Shown: positions 16,458-26,075, counted from the first letter of the stretch. The stretch is 64,000 nucleotides of DNA from Anaerolinea sp. (GCA_029975965.1 JARKOV010000130.1:1-64000); one strand, 5' to 3'. Numbers and translations: made by a program. Notes: generated by a model not told the origin, from the letters alone.

Positions 16458-19028
16458 ATGGCATTAAACGCTCCCCTATCCACCGTGATAACTGACCAGG
16501 ATCATGTCAGCGGGACGAAAAAAAACTATACCGGTCTATCAACCGATCAGGTGTTGGAACGCCGCGCCCATTTTGGCAAGAACATTCTCCCGACGGAAAA
16601 CAAAGTATCTGGCTGGAACATCCTCCTCAACCAGTTAAAGAGCCCGCTGGTGTACATCATCCTGGTCGCCGCGGCCGTTTCTTTTGTGGTTGGAGAGTAT
16701 GGTGACTTTGGCATCATCATGGCGGTGGTCGTTCTGGATGCCGTTTTGGGCTTCGCTCAAGAATATCAGGCACAAAAAACGTATTTCGCTCTCAAAGGGC
16801 TGCTCCAGCCCACCACCACGGTGCTGCGCGATGGACAACGCCAGGAAATCGACGTGAGCGAGCTGGTCCCAGATGACCTGGTGCTATTGAACGCAGGGGA
16901 CCGGGTTCCCAGCGATGGCATCCTGCTCGAAGCGGCAAAGATGGCTTTCGATGAAGCTATTTTGACCGGCGAAAGCGAACCGGTCAACAAGACTCATATC
17001 GACGAAGACTCGATCGAGATTCCCGGTGAAAATTACGCGGCTTTTATGGGCACCACCGTCCTGACCGGCCGTGGGTTGATGCGAGTGACGGTTACGGGAG
17101 CGCGCACAGAGCTTGGAAAGATCGCCGCCAGCCTGCAAGAGCATGTAGAGGAAGACACACCGCTCCAGGTGCGTCTTAAAGCGTTCAGCAAACTGCTGAC
17201 ACGCTTTGTGGTGGTGTTTACCCTGGCCATCCTGGTTACCGGGCTGATCATGGGCGCCGAATTCCTCAACATGCTGCGCACAGCCATCATCCTGGCCATC
17301 GCCGCCGTACCAGAAGGCTTGCTGATCGCCGTCACCGTGATCATGGTGCTGGGAATGCGCAAAATCTTGAAACGCAACGGGTTGGTCAAGCGACTGCTGG
17401 CGGTCGAGACGCTTGGATCGGTGACCACCATTTGCACAGATAAGACCGGCACCTTGACCGAAGGCCGCATGCGCGTCACCCGTGCCGATCTGACCGACCA
17501 TGAACGAGCCTTTGAGGTGATGGTGCTGTGCAACAACCTGGAAGGACCGGTAGACGTGGCCCTGTGGTCGTATGCCCTCGAGCAGATGCCAGTGAACCCG
17601 CAAGATCTGGTGGACAGCTCGGAGCGATTGGCAGAGGAATTGTTTTCGAGTGAAACCAAGTTCATGAGCACACATACTCGCCTGAATGGACCGGGCAGTA
17701 GCTTTGACTACCTCAAAGGCGCGCCCGAGATCATCTTGACGATGTGCGACACCGCTGATGAAGAGAAGACTCGGATTCAAGAGAAGATCGACCAGTGGGC
17801 TGGAGATGGCTTGCGGCTTTTGGGGCTGGCGTACCGTCCACACAAATCACTGGAAGACCATTCCGGTTACATCTGGTCGGGTTTGCTGGCGATGGAGGAT
17901 CCAATCCGTGAAGGCGTGAAAGAATCTCTCGACCTGGCATACCGTGCCGGCATTCGGGTGAAAATGATCACCGGAGACTACCGGCGCACCGCCGAGCGTA
18001 TCGGTTCCAGCATAGGCTTGATGCACCCGGAGGACGAGGTGGTGGAAGGGAGCGAACTCGACGCCCTCAGCGATGAAGATTTGAAAGCGCGCGTGCGCCG
18101 GGCCGCGGTCTTTGCCCGCATCCGCCCGCAAGATAAGCTGCGCATCGTAAAAGCCTTGCAAGCCAACGGAGAGGTGACCGCGATGGTTGGGGATGGGGTC
18201 AACGACGCCCCGGCCCTCAAGCGCGCGAATATCGGCGTTGTGGTGGGAAGCGCCACCGATGTAGCCAAAGAGACTGCCGACTTGATTTTGCTCGATGACA
18301 ACTTCCGCACGATCGTGGCGGCCGTCGAAGAGGGCCGGGTGATCTTTGAGAACATCCGCAAGGTGGTGGCCTACACCCTCTCAAATTCCTTTGCCGAAGT
18401 GCTCACCATCTTCGTATCCATGTTGCTGGGCTGGCCGGCACCGCTTGCGGTCGCCCAGATCCTTTGGATTCACCTGATCTGCGACGGCCCTTCCGACATC
18501 GTGCTGGGCTTTGAGCCAAAGGAAAATGGCATCATGGAAGAAAAACCCAAGTCGATTCATGAGCCCATTCTGACTACGTTGGGTATTTCGCTCATCGGTA
18601 TCATCAGTGTCGCCAGCGCAGTCTTCGCCTTGTTGTTGTTCGGTCACTATTATCAGGTGCACAATAACCCGGTCGAGGGGCGCAGTATCGTATTTGCCAG
18701 TTTCGCCGTGAACTCGATGATCTATATCTTCGCCTATCGCAGCCTGCGACAACCCCTCAGCCGAATGCGCCCGTTGAAAGAGAACAAGCCGCTGATCTGG
18801 GCCGCCCTTGCCGGTTTGTTGCTGGTGGCCATTGCCTTCCTGATCCCCGGCCTGCGCGACCTGCTCGGCATCGTACCGCTCGGCCTGGAACAATGGGCGC
18901 TGGTCATCGCAGTGGCGCTTGGGCTGCTGTTGATCGTCGAGACCGGCAAACGGATCAGCAACTGGGCGCATGACCATTTCAAAGAGAGCGAAGCCGTGCC
19001 CACCCGGGTCACCGATCGGTCAGGCTAA
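16458..19028 (+). CDS. P2-type cation-transporting ATPase
   Basis: Membrane ATPase of 856 aa pumping a cation (family: Ca2+, sometimes Mg2+ or Na+) across the plasma membrane. Order seen: N-terminal cation-ATPase domain, TM1-2 (about 60-100), actuator with TGES (near 176-179), and TM4 motif AVPEGLLIAVT, which deviates from the PEGLPxxVT of SERCA-like pumps. Asp328 in DKTGTLTEGRM is phosphorylated. KGAPE lies in the nucleotide-binding domain, then TGD, GDGVNDAPALK and six C-terminal helices. The unusual PEGLLI at the ion site leaves the ion open. Likely controlled by the divergent GbsR-like repressor. Confidence 0.88.
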   Translation: MALNAPLSTVITDQDHVSGTKKNYTGLSTDQVLERRAHFGKNILPTENKVSGWNILLNQLKSPLVYIILVAAAVSFVVGEYGDFGIIMAVVVLDAVLGFAQEYQAQKTYFALKGLLQPTTTVLRDGQRQEIDVSELVPDDLVLLNAGDRVPSDGILLEAAKMAFDEAILTGESEPVNKTHIDEDSIEIPGENYAAFMGTTVLTGRGLMRVTVTGARTELGKIAASLQEHVEEDTPLQVRLKAFSKLLTRFVVVFTLAILVTGLIMGAEFLNMLRTAIILAIAAVPEGLLIAVTVIMVLGMRKILKRNGLVKRLLAVETLGSVTTICTDKTGTLTEGRMRVTRADLTDHERAFEVMVLCNNLEGPVDVALWSYALEQMPVNPQDLVDSSERLAEELFSSETKFMSTHTRLNGPGSSFDYLKGAPEIILTMCDTADEEKTRIQEKIDQWAGDGLRLLGLAYRPHKSLEDHSGYIWSGLLAMEDPIREGVKESLDLAYRAGIRVKMITGDYRRTAERIGSSIGLMHPEDEVVEGSELDALSDEDLKARVRRAAVFARIRPQDKLRIVKALQANGEVTAMVGDGVNDAPALKRANIGVVVGSATDVAKETADLILLDDNFRTIVAAVEEGRVIFENIRKVVAYTLSNSFAEVLTIFVSMLLGWPAPLAVAQILWIHLICDGPSDIVLGFEPKENGIMEEKPKSIHEPILTTLGISLIGIISVASAVFALLLFGHYYQVHNNPVEGRSIVFASFAVNSMIYIFAYRSLRQPLSRMRPLKENKPLIWAALAGLLLVAIAFLIPGLRDLLGIVPLGLEQWALVIAVALGLLLIVETGKRISNWAHDHFKESEAVPTRVTDRSG

Positions 19029-19070
19029 GCAGACGGTTGCGATTTAGCTTGGATTTGGACGCAAGCAGGT

Positions 19071-19751
19071 ATGAAAGCAAGCACTCGCATGCGGCTTTTT
19101 CTGCTCATCCCCGCCAATCTCATGGCGCTGATTCTGGCCGCTTTGGGTGTGAAAATTGCCAAAACCAATTGGCTGGGTTGGTTGCTCTTGCTGTTCGGCC
19201 TGGCTTACCTGATCGGCTCTGTGATTTCCTTCTGGTCTGAAGACTCGCCACTGATCTCCAGCGCTACCAGAGCCTTACAGGAAGAAACCGGAGATCGTTC
19301 CTTCTGGCTCATCATCCCAGGATTTGTCGCCGTCTTTTTCGCTTCGCCCCTGGAATACCTGTACCTGGGCAGCGAGGTCCGAGCCGGCCTGGGCGCTCAG
19401 ATCGCTGGATTACTGCTCCTGGCGATAAGCGTAGCCCTGCGCGTGTGGACGCGGCTTACTCTCAAGGGTCAGTATTCCGGTCACCTGCAAACGCTGGCTG
19501 ATGGAATCTTGGTCACGAGCGGGCCTTACCGCTTCATTCGTCACCCTGGCTATACGGGATATTTACTGTTGTGCCTGGGCTTCTGTGTTGGCTTCGGCAG
19601 CCTCTTGGGGTTAACGGCCATTCTCCTGATCCTCCTCCCCGGGTTGGTTTATCGGATGACTGTTGAGGAGAGGCTGCTGGCCTGCCGGTATGGCGACGAA
19701 TACGTGGCATACATGGCCAGAACGAAACGGATCATCCCGGGTATCTGGTAA
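19071..19751 (+). CDS. Isoprenylcysteine carboxyl methyltransferase-like membrane protein
   Basis: Integral membrane protein of 226 aa with about six helices. The C-terminal ICMT/PEMT signature is clear: LVTSGPYRFIRHPGYTGYLL followed by an ERLL segment and a YVAYMARTKRIIPGIW tail. In bacteria such proteins methylate unknown lipid or protein substrates. It lies 42 bp behind the ATPase and 39 bp ahead of a soluble methyltransferase, so the three may be cotranscribed. Substrate cannot be predicted. Confidence 0.8.
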   Translation: MKASTRMRLFLLIPANLMALILAALGVKIAKTNWLGWLLLLFGLAYLIGSVISFWSEDSPLISSATRALQEETGDRSFWLIIPGFVAVFFASPLEYLYLGSEVRAGLGAQIAGLLLLAISVALRVWTRLTLKGQYSGHLQTLADGILVTSGPYRFIRHPGYTGYLLLCLGFCVGFGSLLGLTAILLILLPGLVYRMTVEERLLACRYGDEYVAYMARTKRIIPGIW

Positions 19752-19790
19752 AAGGCCTGGGATAATGGGTCTGTAGAAGAATGAGGATCG

Positions 19791-20636
19791 ATGTTGAAAC
19801 CAGCATTTCGAAATTCCCATGTATCCACAGCCGAGCTCCCCACCGGAGCAGGCGCCCCGCCAGATCTTCTCGCCTGCCCGGAATGCCACGGCAGCCTGGA
19901 ACGAGGCAACGCCGAGTTGCGTTGCCAGGCCTGTGAACGCCAATACCCAGTTGTAGATGGCATTCCGCGATTTGCCGAGTACCAATCTTTGACAGGCCTG
20001 AACAGGCGCTTTGCCGGCTTATACGACTGGTTCTCGATCGTGTACCGGCTGTTTTCCAAGGCGGCATTTGCCTTGCTCGGCATGAGCGAAGATCAGGCGC
20101 GGCAGGAAATTTTGGCCAGGTTAGAGCCTCGTGGAAAGGTTCTGGAAGTATCGATCGGGCCGGGAGTCAATGTACCTTATCTACGCCGCTATCCGGCTGT
20201 GGGTGAAATTTATGGCCTGGACCTTTCCAACGGTCAGCTTGCTCGTTGCCAAAGCTATGTCAGGCGAAAGAATTGGGCGGTGCACCTCTACCAGGGCAAC
20301 GCCGAGGCTTTGCCTTTCCAGGACAACGCCTTCGACAGCGTTTTTCACATCGGGGGGATCAACTTCTTTAACAACAAAGCCAAAGCGATCTCAGAAATGA
20401 TTCGTGTGGCCAGGCCGGGGTCGAAGATCGTCATTTGCGACGAGACAGAGCGCGGAGCTCACGGATACGAGCTGACCCTGCCGGGTTTCAAACAATCCTT
20501 CAAAGGCCGTCGCGATCCGATACAAGCGCCGGTGGACCTGGTGCCCGTGGATATGCTGGATATTTCCCTGGACGAATCAGTCTGGAAGGGCTGGTTTTAC
20601 TGCCTGGAATTTCGCAAGCCACACGCGGCCAAGTGA
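19791..20636 (+). CDS. Class I SAM methyltransferase with Trm112-like zinc ribbon
   Basis: Soluble protein of 281 aa. Residues 25-65 hold a CPECHGSLERG...CQACERQYPVVDGIPRF ribbon typical of Trm112p-like domains. A linker leads to a methyltransferase core with motif I KVLEVSIGPGVNVPYL, GLDLSNGQL, and DNAFDSVFHIGGINF. Similar to UbiE/Mma-type methyltransferases, with motif I Ser-Ile replacing the usual Gly-Cys. Substrate unknown; quinone, lipid or small-molecule methylation are options. Confidence 0.82.
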   Translation: MLKPAFRNSHVSTAELPTGAGAPPDLLACPECHGSLERGNAELRCQACERQYPVVDGIPRFAEYQSLTGLNRRFAGLYDWFSIVYRLFSKAAFALLGMSEDQARQEILARLEPRGKVLEVSIGPGVNVPYLRRYPAVGEIYGLDLSNGQLARCQSYVRRKNWAVHLYQGNAEALPFQDNAFDSVFHIGGINFFNNKAKAISEMIRVARPGSKIVICDETERGAHGYELTLPGFKQSFKGRRDPIQAPVDLVPVDMLDISLDESVWKGWFYCLEFRKPHAAK

Positions 20637-20706
20637 AATGAACTCCGCAAATGTAATTCATCTGTAATGCAGAATCTAACCATTCTCTAACCAGCCGTGT
20701 TATCAT

Positions 20707-21003
20707 GTGGATACCATGACCGCGCGGAATAATCTGTACGAACTGCAAATCAAGCTCACCCTGGAGATGGCGCGCACCAACCTGCGCAACTCCTTCCAGA
20801 TCAAGGGTCAGAGTGACGCTCAACTCATTCGCGCCAGCCTCACCCAGCTACCCGACCTGCCCCGAATCACTCATTTCAAGGACCTGGTCCTCTTGCGCTG
20901 GGTGACCATCCTCATGGATCATCTCTCCCCCCATCACCCGGAATACAAAGAGCTTTACCAGCTCTGGTATGAAGCCAAATCCAGGGCAGGCGATGTAATG
21001 TGA
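20707..21003 (+). CDS. Small protein of unknown function
   Basis: Unrecognised 98-aa protein, charged and helical with no membrane segment or signal. It reads NNLYELQIKLTLEMARTNLR, then LIRASLTQLPDLPRI and HLSPHHPEYKELYQLW. GTG at 20707 or the in-frame ATG at 20716 could start it. A short stem (CAGCCA at 21020, TGGCTG at 21037) follows. The coding call rests on a frame without overlap and a normal residue mix. Confidence 0.55.
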   Translation: MDTMTARNNLYELQIKLTLEMARTNLRNSFQIKGQSDAQLIRASLTQLPDLPRITHFKDLVLLRWVTILMDHLSPHHPEYKELYQLWYEAKSRAGDVM

Positions 21004-21197
21004 TCTGTAAACAAAAATGCAGCCACCGAAGATCGATGGCTGTTCCAAACCCGATCAGGTGAGCGGAATTTCACCGGCGACCTTGCCTTCATTAAAACCG
21101 TACCCCCACTAGTACTCTGTCAAATGTACGATACCGTATCGGCTTTCCGGCCAACCCCACCCCTTAGCCGGACGGATTGATAGCCTGGCGCTGGCGC

Positions 21198-21581
21198 CTA
21201 ATCGCAGTTCGGCACGCCAACCCAACAGGGGTATTGGTCTGCGACAAACAAGCCGATCACCGCAACGATCGTAACCAATGTGATCGCGGTGAGGGCCAGG
21301 TTGACCGGGTGCGCGGTGACCTGCTCACCGGCGCGTCCCGACCGCAGGACGTGAGAAAAATTGATGCCGAACGCCACAATCACGAGCAGGAATGCGCCCA
21401 ACGCAATCAGGGTGCTCAAACCGGCCGGGCTGGCGGGGTCAGAAGGGTTCAACAGCGTGCGCAGCGGTTCGGCAATGGGATTTAGGTCCAAAAGCGCCAT
21501 CGAAACGAGCGCCGCAAAAGGCAGGCAAAGCACCGCGCCCACCAGCGCTGAAATTAGCGGATTTGACCGTGATGCGTTCAT
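21198..21581 (-). CDS. Small membrane protein of unknown function
   Basis: Unrecognised 127-aa protein with three probable transmembrane helices (about 9-30, 56-78, 95-114). The loop ends in a CWVGVPNC pair of cysteines near the C-terminus that could form a disulfide outside the cell. Preceded by GGTTGAAAGA as a weak ribosome site. It lies behind the kdp operon on the same strand, separated by a decayed Nudix fragment. Confidence 0.6.
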   Translation of the reverse strand: MNASRSNPLISALVGAVLCLPFAALVSMALLDLNPIAEPLRTLLNPSDPASPAGLSTLIALGAFLLVIVAFGINFSHVLRSGRAGEQVTAHPVNLALTAITLVTIVAVIGLFVADQYPCWVGVPNCD

Positions 21582-21659
21582 CTCATTCTTTCAACCTCTG
21601 GACAAGGAGTGCGATCGTTCGATCCAATACCTCCATTTTAAAGCCTTTAAGCCAATCCT

Positions 21660-21808
21660 TTATGGTTTGCATCGGCTCAGCAAGAATGAAGCCAGGGTAA
21701 AGCCATCCTGCATCTCGTGACCTTGAATCATCTTCCAGATTTCACCCTCCGTGAACCATGCTACGCCGCTGATCTCAGCGGGGTCATGCGCGCTACCTTT
21801 CAAGAGCT
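21660..21808 (-). pseudogene. Remnant of a Nudix hydrolase C-terminus
   Basis: The minus-strand frame that ends at 21660 reads DPAEISGVAWFTEGEIW, then QDGFTLASFLLSRCKP. This matches the tail of ADP-ribose-pyrophosphatase-type Nudix hydrolases (DPxEISxVxWF...DGFTLAxLLL). The Nudix box itself is absent; the frame runs backwards out of frame into kdpE. I infer a 3' fragment left when kdpE was placed here. No start codon or ribosome site is convincing. Confidence 0.5.
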
Positions 21809-22498
21809 CTATTCATCTCGCACGCGATAACCCACGCCCAGCTCGGTCAGGATGAAGGTTGGCTGAGAAGGATTGGGCTCGATCTTGCGCCTCAGGTTGC
21901 TGATGTTGACCCGCAGCAGCCTGGATTCATCCTCATAGCCCGCTCCCCAAACTTTTTGGATCAGCTGGCGCTGAGTGACAACTTTCCCTGCATTTTGCAC
22001 CAGCACGTTGAGCAACTCGAACTCGGTCGGGGTCAAGGCAATATCCTTTCCTCCCCGCCGCACAGCGCGTTGGTCGACATCAATCACCAGATCATCGAAC
22101 TGGTGGACTGAATGTGTTCCGACATTGACCACCCGCCGCATGATGACCCGGATGCGCGCCAACAATTCCCCCACCCCAAATGGCTTGGTCAGGTAGTCAT
22201 CTGCCCCTGCGTTAAGTGCTTCGATCTTCTCGCTCTCGCGATTGCGCACAGAGAGAATAATGATCGGGACCTTGCTCCAACCTCGCACTCGCCGGGTAAC
22301 CTCAACCCCGTCGATATCGGGCAACCCCAGATCGAGGATGATCAGGTCGGGGTGGGCGCTGCGCATGGCAGCCAGCGCCTGCGAACCGCTCTCAGCTTCG
22401 ATCACCTCGTGTTGGTTGCTTTTAAGGGAGGCACGTAGAAAACGGCGGATTTCAGGTTCGTCATCGACGATCAGGATACGGAATGTGTTCTCGTTCAC
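21809..22498 (-). CDS. kdpE: Response regulator KdpE
   Basis: OmpR/PhoB-class regulator of 229 aa. The receiver has ILIVDDEPEIRRFLR, Asp in LIILDLGLPDIDG and Lys in LTKPFG. The winged-helix domain ends RKIEPNPSQPTFILTELGVG. GTG at 22498 is chosen because GGGGAAGGAAA precedes it; a longer frame would run deep into kdpD. It overlaps the 3' end of kdpD by 38 bp, the usual coupling. Phosphorylated KdpE activates kdpFABC under K+ limitation. Confidence 0.92.
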   Translation of the reverse strand: MNENTFRILIVDDEPEIRRFLRASLKSNQHEVIEAESGSQALAAMRSAHPDLIILDLGLPDIDGVEVTRRVRGWSKVPIIILSVRNRESEKIEALNAGADDYLTKPFGVGELLARIRVIMRRVVNVGTHSVHQFDDLVIDVDQRAVRRGGKDIALTPTEFELLNVLVQNAGKVVTQRQLIQKVWGAGYEDESRLLRVNISNLRRKIEPNPSQPTFILTELGVGYRVRDE

Positions 22499-25193
22499 TT
22501 TCCTTCCCCTCGCTGAGTGGCAATTCAAAGGTGACTGTGACACCGCAATCGGGGTTGTTTTCCGCCCAAATCCGCCCTCCGTGAGCCTCAACAATCCCGC
22601 GGCAGATCGACAATCCCAACCCGGTGCCGGTGATCGTCTCCTGGCGATGGACGCGGTAGAACTTGTCGAATACCCGCTCCAGGTCCTCCTTGGGGATACC
22701 GACCCCGCAATCTGTGACCAAAAATCGCACCTTGCCGTCTGCTAAATTCACCGATATCGAAATTGGGCTGCCGGGCGGAGAATATTTGCAGGCGTTGTCC
22801 AACACGTTGGATAAAACCTGTGCAATCAGGATTGCATCCAGGCTGACCAGCGGTATGTCGGCCGGGATGTTTGCGCGGATAGGATGAGCGCCGTTCGTGG
22901 AGTCGACCTGGCCGATAGCGGCGTTTGTCAGGTCTTGCACATCAGTCGGCTCACGGTTGAGACGCAAAGCACCCGCCTCCAGGCGAGTCATATCCAACAG
23001 GTTTCCCACCAGGTGGTTCAAGCGACCGGCCTGGCGGGTGGCCGCTTCGATCAACTCGGCGCTGGTCGCGGGGTCTAGCCTTTTATCAGGCGCCGCCCGA
23101 CCGGATTCACTCAAGCTGGTCAGCACGCCGGTGATGGCCGATAGCGGCGTGCGCAGCTCGTGGGAGATCGAGTTGAGGAGTGCCGTCTGCAATTTTTCCG
23201 TGTTGCGTAGCATTTCTGCCTGGGCCGCCTTCTCGGCATAGGAGGCGCGGTCGATCGCCAGTGCAGAGAGGTTGACCACCCCTTCCATCAACATGCGTTG
23301 CTCATCAGACAGGCTCTGCCCGGCATCTAAAGGCTTGAGCCCCAACACGCCGATCGTTCCGCGCACGGTGATCAATGGAATATAGCGGATCGCTGCCGCC
23401 GGCAGGGTGTTGGTGCCATGCCCGGCAGGTTGGCTGTTTTTAAATGCCCATACTGCGACGGCCAGCTCGCTGTCATCCATCTGGAAATTCAACGTGGCTG
23501 ATTTCACGGCAAGTTGTCCACCTTCCGGGAGCAAGACAACCGCCGCGCGATTGAACATTTCTCCCACATGCCGGATGACGATATCCAACACTTGCTCGAG
23601 CGAGCTCGCAGCCGTCAACTCGCGGCTGAAATTATTCAACGCCTGGCTGTGTTGCTGGCGCAAGCGAAGAATATCCAACTGGTCGCGCAGCAGCGCAGCC
23701 AATCCACTGATCACGATGCCTACGATAAGCAAGCCAACGAAGGTTAACAGGTACTGTGTGTCGTAGACGGTGAAGGTGAAGCGCGGGTCCACGAAAAAGA
23801 AGTCGAAGGCGAGCACACTGAAGATCGAGGCCAGAATCGCGGGTTCGCGGCCCAGGAACACTGCCGCAATCACCACTGCCGCCAGGTACAGCATGACCAA
23901 ATTGGTAGGGTCGATCACGCCATGCAGCGGCAAGCCAAGCAGGGTGAAAAGAAAAACCAGGCCCAGGCTGAGCAAGTTTCGTACGAGAGAGAAACGAGCA
24001 TTTTTTGTGAACGTCCACCACCCTGGACCGGATCTTTTCGGTGACCGGGCGGCTTCGCTGATCACGTAAACGTCGATCATCCCGCTGTTGCGGATGATCT
24101 GGTCGATCACTGTTCCACGCAGCAGCTCAAACCACTTGGGGCGCAGGGGCTTCCCGGCCATGATTTTGGTGACATTATGGCGCCGGGCAAATTCGATCAC
24201 CGCATCTGCGACCGAGCTGTGGGTCAGGTTCACCACCCTGGCGCCAAGTTCCTCAGCCAGGTATAAGTTCTGCTGGATACGCAACCGGCTTTCGGTTGGC
24301 ATACGCAAGTGACCGGGGGTTTCCACAAAGAGGACATACCACTTCGCGTTCAAAGCATCGGCAAGACGTTTCCCCGAACGGACCAGGCGTTCTCCCAGCG
24401 GGTGCGCGCTGAGGCAGACCAGGATGCGGTCGCCGGCAGGCCAGGGGCCGGGGATAGCCTTGGTTTGCATGTAATCCATCATCTGGCTGTCGACGCGCAC
24501 CGCAGCCCGGCGCATGGCAAGCTCGCGCAGTGCAGTCAGGTTACCTTTGCGGAAGAAATTCTTCATTGCCCGAGCCGCCTGTTCAGGGACGTAAACTTTT
24601 CCGGCGCGCAGGCGTTGGAGCAATTCGTCGGTGGGAAGATCGACCAGCTCAATCTCGTACGCATCGTCCACCACCCGGTCGGGCACTGTCTCGCGAACAA
24701 TCACCCCGGTGATCTGCTGGATGACGTCCTTCAGGCTTTCCAGGTGCTGAATATTGACCGTGGTATAAACATCGATCCCTGCGCTGAGGATCTCCTCCAC
24801 ATCCTGGTAGCGCTTGGGGTGGCGTAACCCGGGCGCGTTGGTGTGCGCCAATTCATCTACTAACACCAGTTGAGGGCGGTGAGCCAGAATGGCATCCAAA
24901 TCCATTTCGGCCAACGTCGCACCACGGTAATCCACCTGCTGGCACGGGATGACTTCCAGGTCATCAAGCAAAGCTTCAGTCTCCTTGCGCCCGTGGGTTT
25001 CCACATACCCGACAACCACGTCCGTGCCCTCGGCTTTGCGCTGGTGAGCGGCCTCGAGCATGGCGTAAGTTTTTCCTACGCCAGCCACATAACCAAGGAA
25101 GATTTTCAACCGGCCGCGTAAGGGCAGCGTTTCGGTCGCTTTGACTTTCATCAGTAACTCGTCCGGGTCGGGACGGAGACGCTTGTCGAGCAT
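22461..25193 (-). CDS. kdpD: Potassium-sensing histidine kinase KdpD
   Basis: Sensor kinase of 910 aa. N-terminal KdpD domain with Walker A GYVAGVGKTYAML (about 34-46), a USP-like domain at roughly 255-375, four helices of DUF4118 at about 400-505, a GAF-like region, HisKA with NSISHELRTPLSAI (His678), and HATPase_c with DNACKYSPPGSPI, DCGVGIPKED and GTGLGLSICRGIVEAHGG. Full-length architecture. Located 4 bp behind kdpC and overlapping kdpE. Confidence 0.94.
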   Translation of the reverse strand: MLDKRLRPDPDELLMKVKATETLPLRGRLKIFLGYVAGVGKTYAMLEAAHQRKAEGTDVVVGYVETHGRKETEALLDDLEVIPCQQVDYRGATLAEMDLDAILAHRPQLVLVDELAHTNAPGLRHPKRYQDVEEILSAGIDVYTTVNIQHLESLKDVIQQITGVIVRETVPDRVVDDAYEIELVDLPTDELLQRLRAGKVYVPEQAARAMKNFFRKGNLTALRELAMRRAAVRVDSQMMDYMQTKAIPGPWPAGDRILVCLSAHPLGERLVRSGKRLADALNAKWYVLFVETPGHLRMPTESRLRIQQNLYLAEELGARVVNLTHSSVADAVIEFARRHNVTKIMAGKPLRPKWFELLRGTVIDQIIRNSGMIDVYVISEAARSPKRSGPGWWTFTKNARFSLVRNLLSLGLVFLFTLLGLPLHGVIDPTNLVMLYLAAVVIAAVFLGREPAILASIFSVLAFDFFFVDPRFTFTVYDTQYLLTFVGLLIVGIVISGLAALLRDQLDILRLRQQHSQALNNFSRELTAASSLEQVLDIVIRHVGEMFNRAAVVLLPEGGQLAVKSATLNFQMDDSELAVAVWAFKNSQPAGHGTNTLPAAAIRYIPLITVRGTIGVLGLKPLDAGQSLSDEQRMLMEGVVNLSALAIDRASYAEKAAQAEMLRNTEKLQTALLNSISHELRTPLSAITGVLTSLSESGRAAPDKRLDPATSAELIEAATRQAGRLNHLVGNLLDMTRLEAGALRLNREPTDVQDLTNAAIGQVDSTNGAHPIRANIPADIPLVSLDAILIAQVLSNVLDNACKYSPPGSPISISVNLADGKVRFLVTDCGVGIPKEDLERVFDKFYRVHRQETITGTGLGLSICRGIVEAHGGRIWAENNPDCGVTVTFELPLSEGKESEREHIPYPDRR

Positions 25194-25197
25194 ATCT

Positions 25198-25773
25198 TTA
25201 TTGTAGCCTGTCCAGGGCCAGATTCAACGTCAGTACGTTGACCCTCGGCTCACCCAAAAAGCCAAGGGCGCGGCTTTGCGTGTGCTCATCGATCAGGGTT
25301 AGCACTTCCTCCAGCGAGAGCCCGCGCAGGCGCGCGACGCGTGACGCCTGGTAGCGCGCAGCCGCCACAGAAATATCCGGGTCCAGTCCGCTGGCTGAGG
25401 AAGTGACCAGGTCGACCGGAACAGCCTGATTGTTCCCAGGGTCGGCGGCTTTCAATTCAGCAAGGCGGGCTTGCACTGCCTCCATCAAGACGGGATTGAG
25501 CACGCTGAGGTTACTCCCCCCGGACTGGGAGGCATTGTATGGATACTCGCTGGTGGCAGAGGGACGCCCCCAGAAATAGCGAGGGTCGGAAAATTCCTGT
25601 CCGATCAGGCGAGAGCCGATCACCTGACCGTTCACAACCAACAGGCTTCCGTTAGCCCGTTCCGGAAACAGCCATTGCGCCAGCCCGGTGATCGCCAGCG
25701 GGTAGAGCAGGCCGGTGAGAAGGGTTAGCACCAGAAACAGAAAACATGTGGGGCGAATCATCCGACGGATCAC
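25198..25773 (-). CDS. kdpC: K+-transporting ATPase subunit KdpC
   Basis: Single-pass membrane subunit of 191 aa that stabilises the KdpFABC complex. TM near residues 10-33, then periplasmic KdpC domain with LIGQEFSDPRYFWGRPSAT, ASGLDPDISVAAARYQA and the closing LGFLGEPRVNVLTLNLAL. GTG start preceded by AGGTGA; an ATG four codons later is possible. It follows a small extra membrane gene instead of kdpB directly. Confidence 0.93.
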   Translation of the reverse strand: MIRRMIRPTCFLFLVLTLLTGLLYPLAITGLAQWLFPERANGSLLVVNGQVIGSRLIGQEFSDPRYFWGRPSATSEYPYNASQSGGSNLSVLNPVLMEAVQARLAELKAADPGNNQAVPVDLVTSSASGLDPDISVAAARYQASRVARLRGLSLEEVLTLIDEHTQSRALGFLGEPRVNVLTLNLALDRLQ

Positions 25774-25779
25774 GGCAGA

Positions 25780-26055
25780 TCACCTGGAAGTGCGGTCTGG
25801 AGAGGCTTGCCCGATGTGCCTGTCGCGTCGTTCCGTTGCGTCAGGAAAAGTTCGCGAGGGAATCATTCGATTCAAGTAGAGTTGTTCATCGAGGCGAATG
25901 ACTTGCATGATCAACCAGTAAATGCCAAAGAGGATCACGATGCCCACCAGCGTGTGGCCCAATGTGGACACATTTAAATCGGCCTCCCAGGCGAAAAGCT
26001 CGATCATCAGCGGAATCAACAGAAGAGCCAGTCCAAATCCAAAATTCGTCAACAT
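25780..26055 (-). CDS. Extra small membrane protein inside the kdp operon
   Basis: Protein of 91 aa between kdpB and kdpC, where standard operons have none. Two transmembrane segments (about 6-24 and 32-52) frame a short acidic loop (AWEADLNVS), followed by a charged, Arg-rich cytosolic tail of 35 residues. AAGGAG lies eleven bases before the ATG at 26055. Spacing to kdpB is 20 bp and to kdpC 6 bp, so it is translated with the transporter. I do not recognise a family. A KdpF-like stabilising or regulatory subunit is plausible but unproven. Confidence 0.75.
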   Translation of the reverse strand: MLTNFGFGLALLLIPLMIELFAWEADLNVSTLGHTLVGIVILFGIYWLIMQVIRLDEQLYLNRMIPSRTFPDATERRDRHIGQASPDRTSR

Positions 26056-26075
26056 CCTACACTCTCCTTTCAATA

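Noticed and set aside
21004..21197. Insertion-element end (GTACTCTGTCAAATGTACG)
   Set aside because: No transposase, no second end and no target duplication can be seen.
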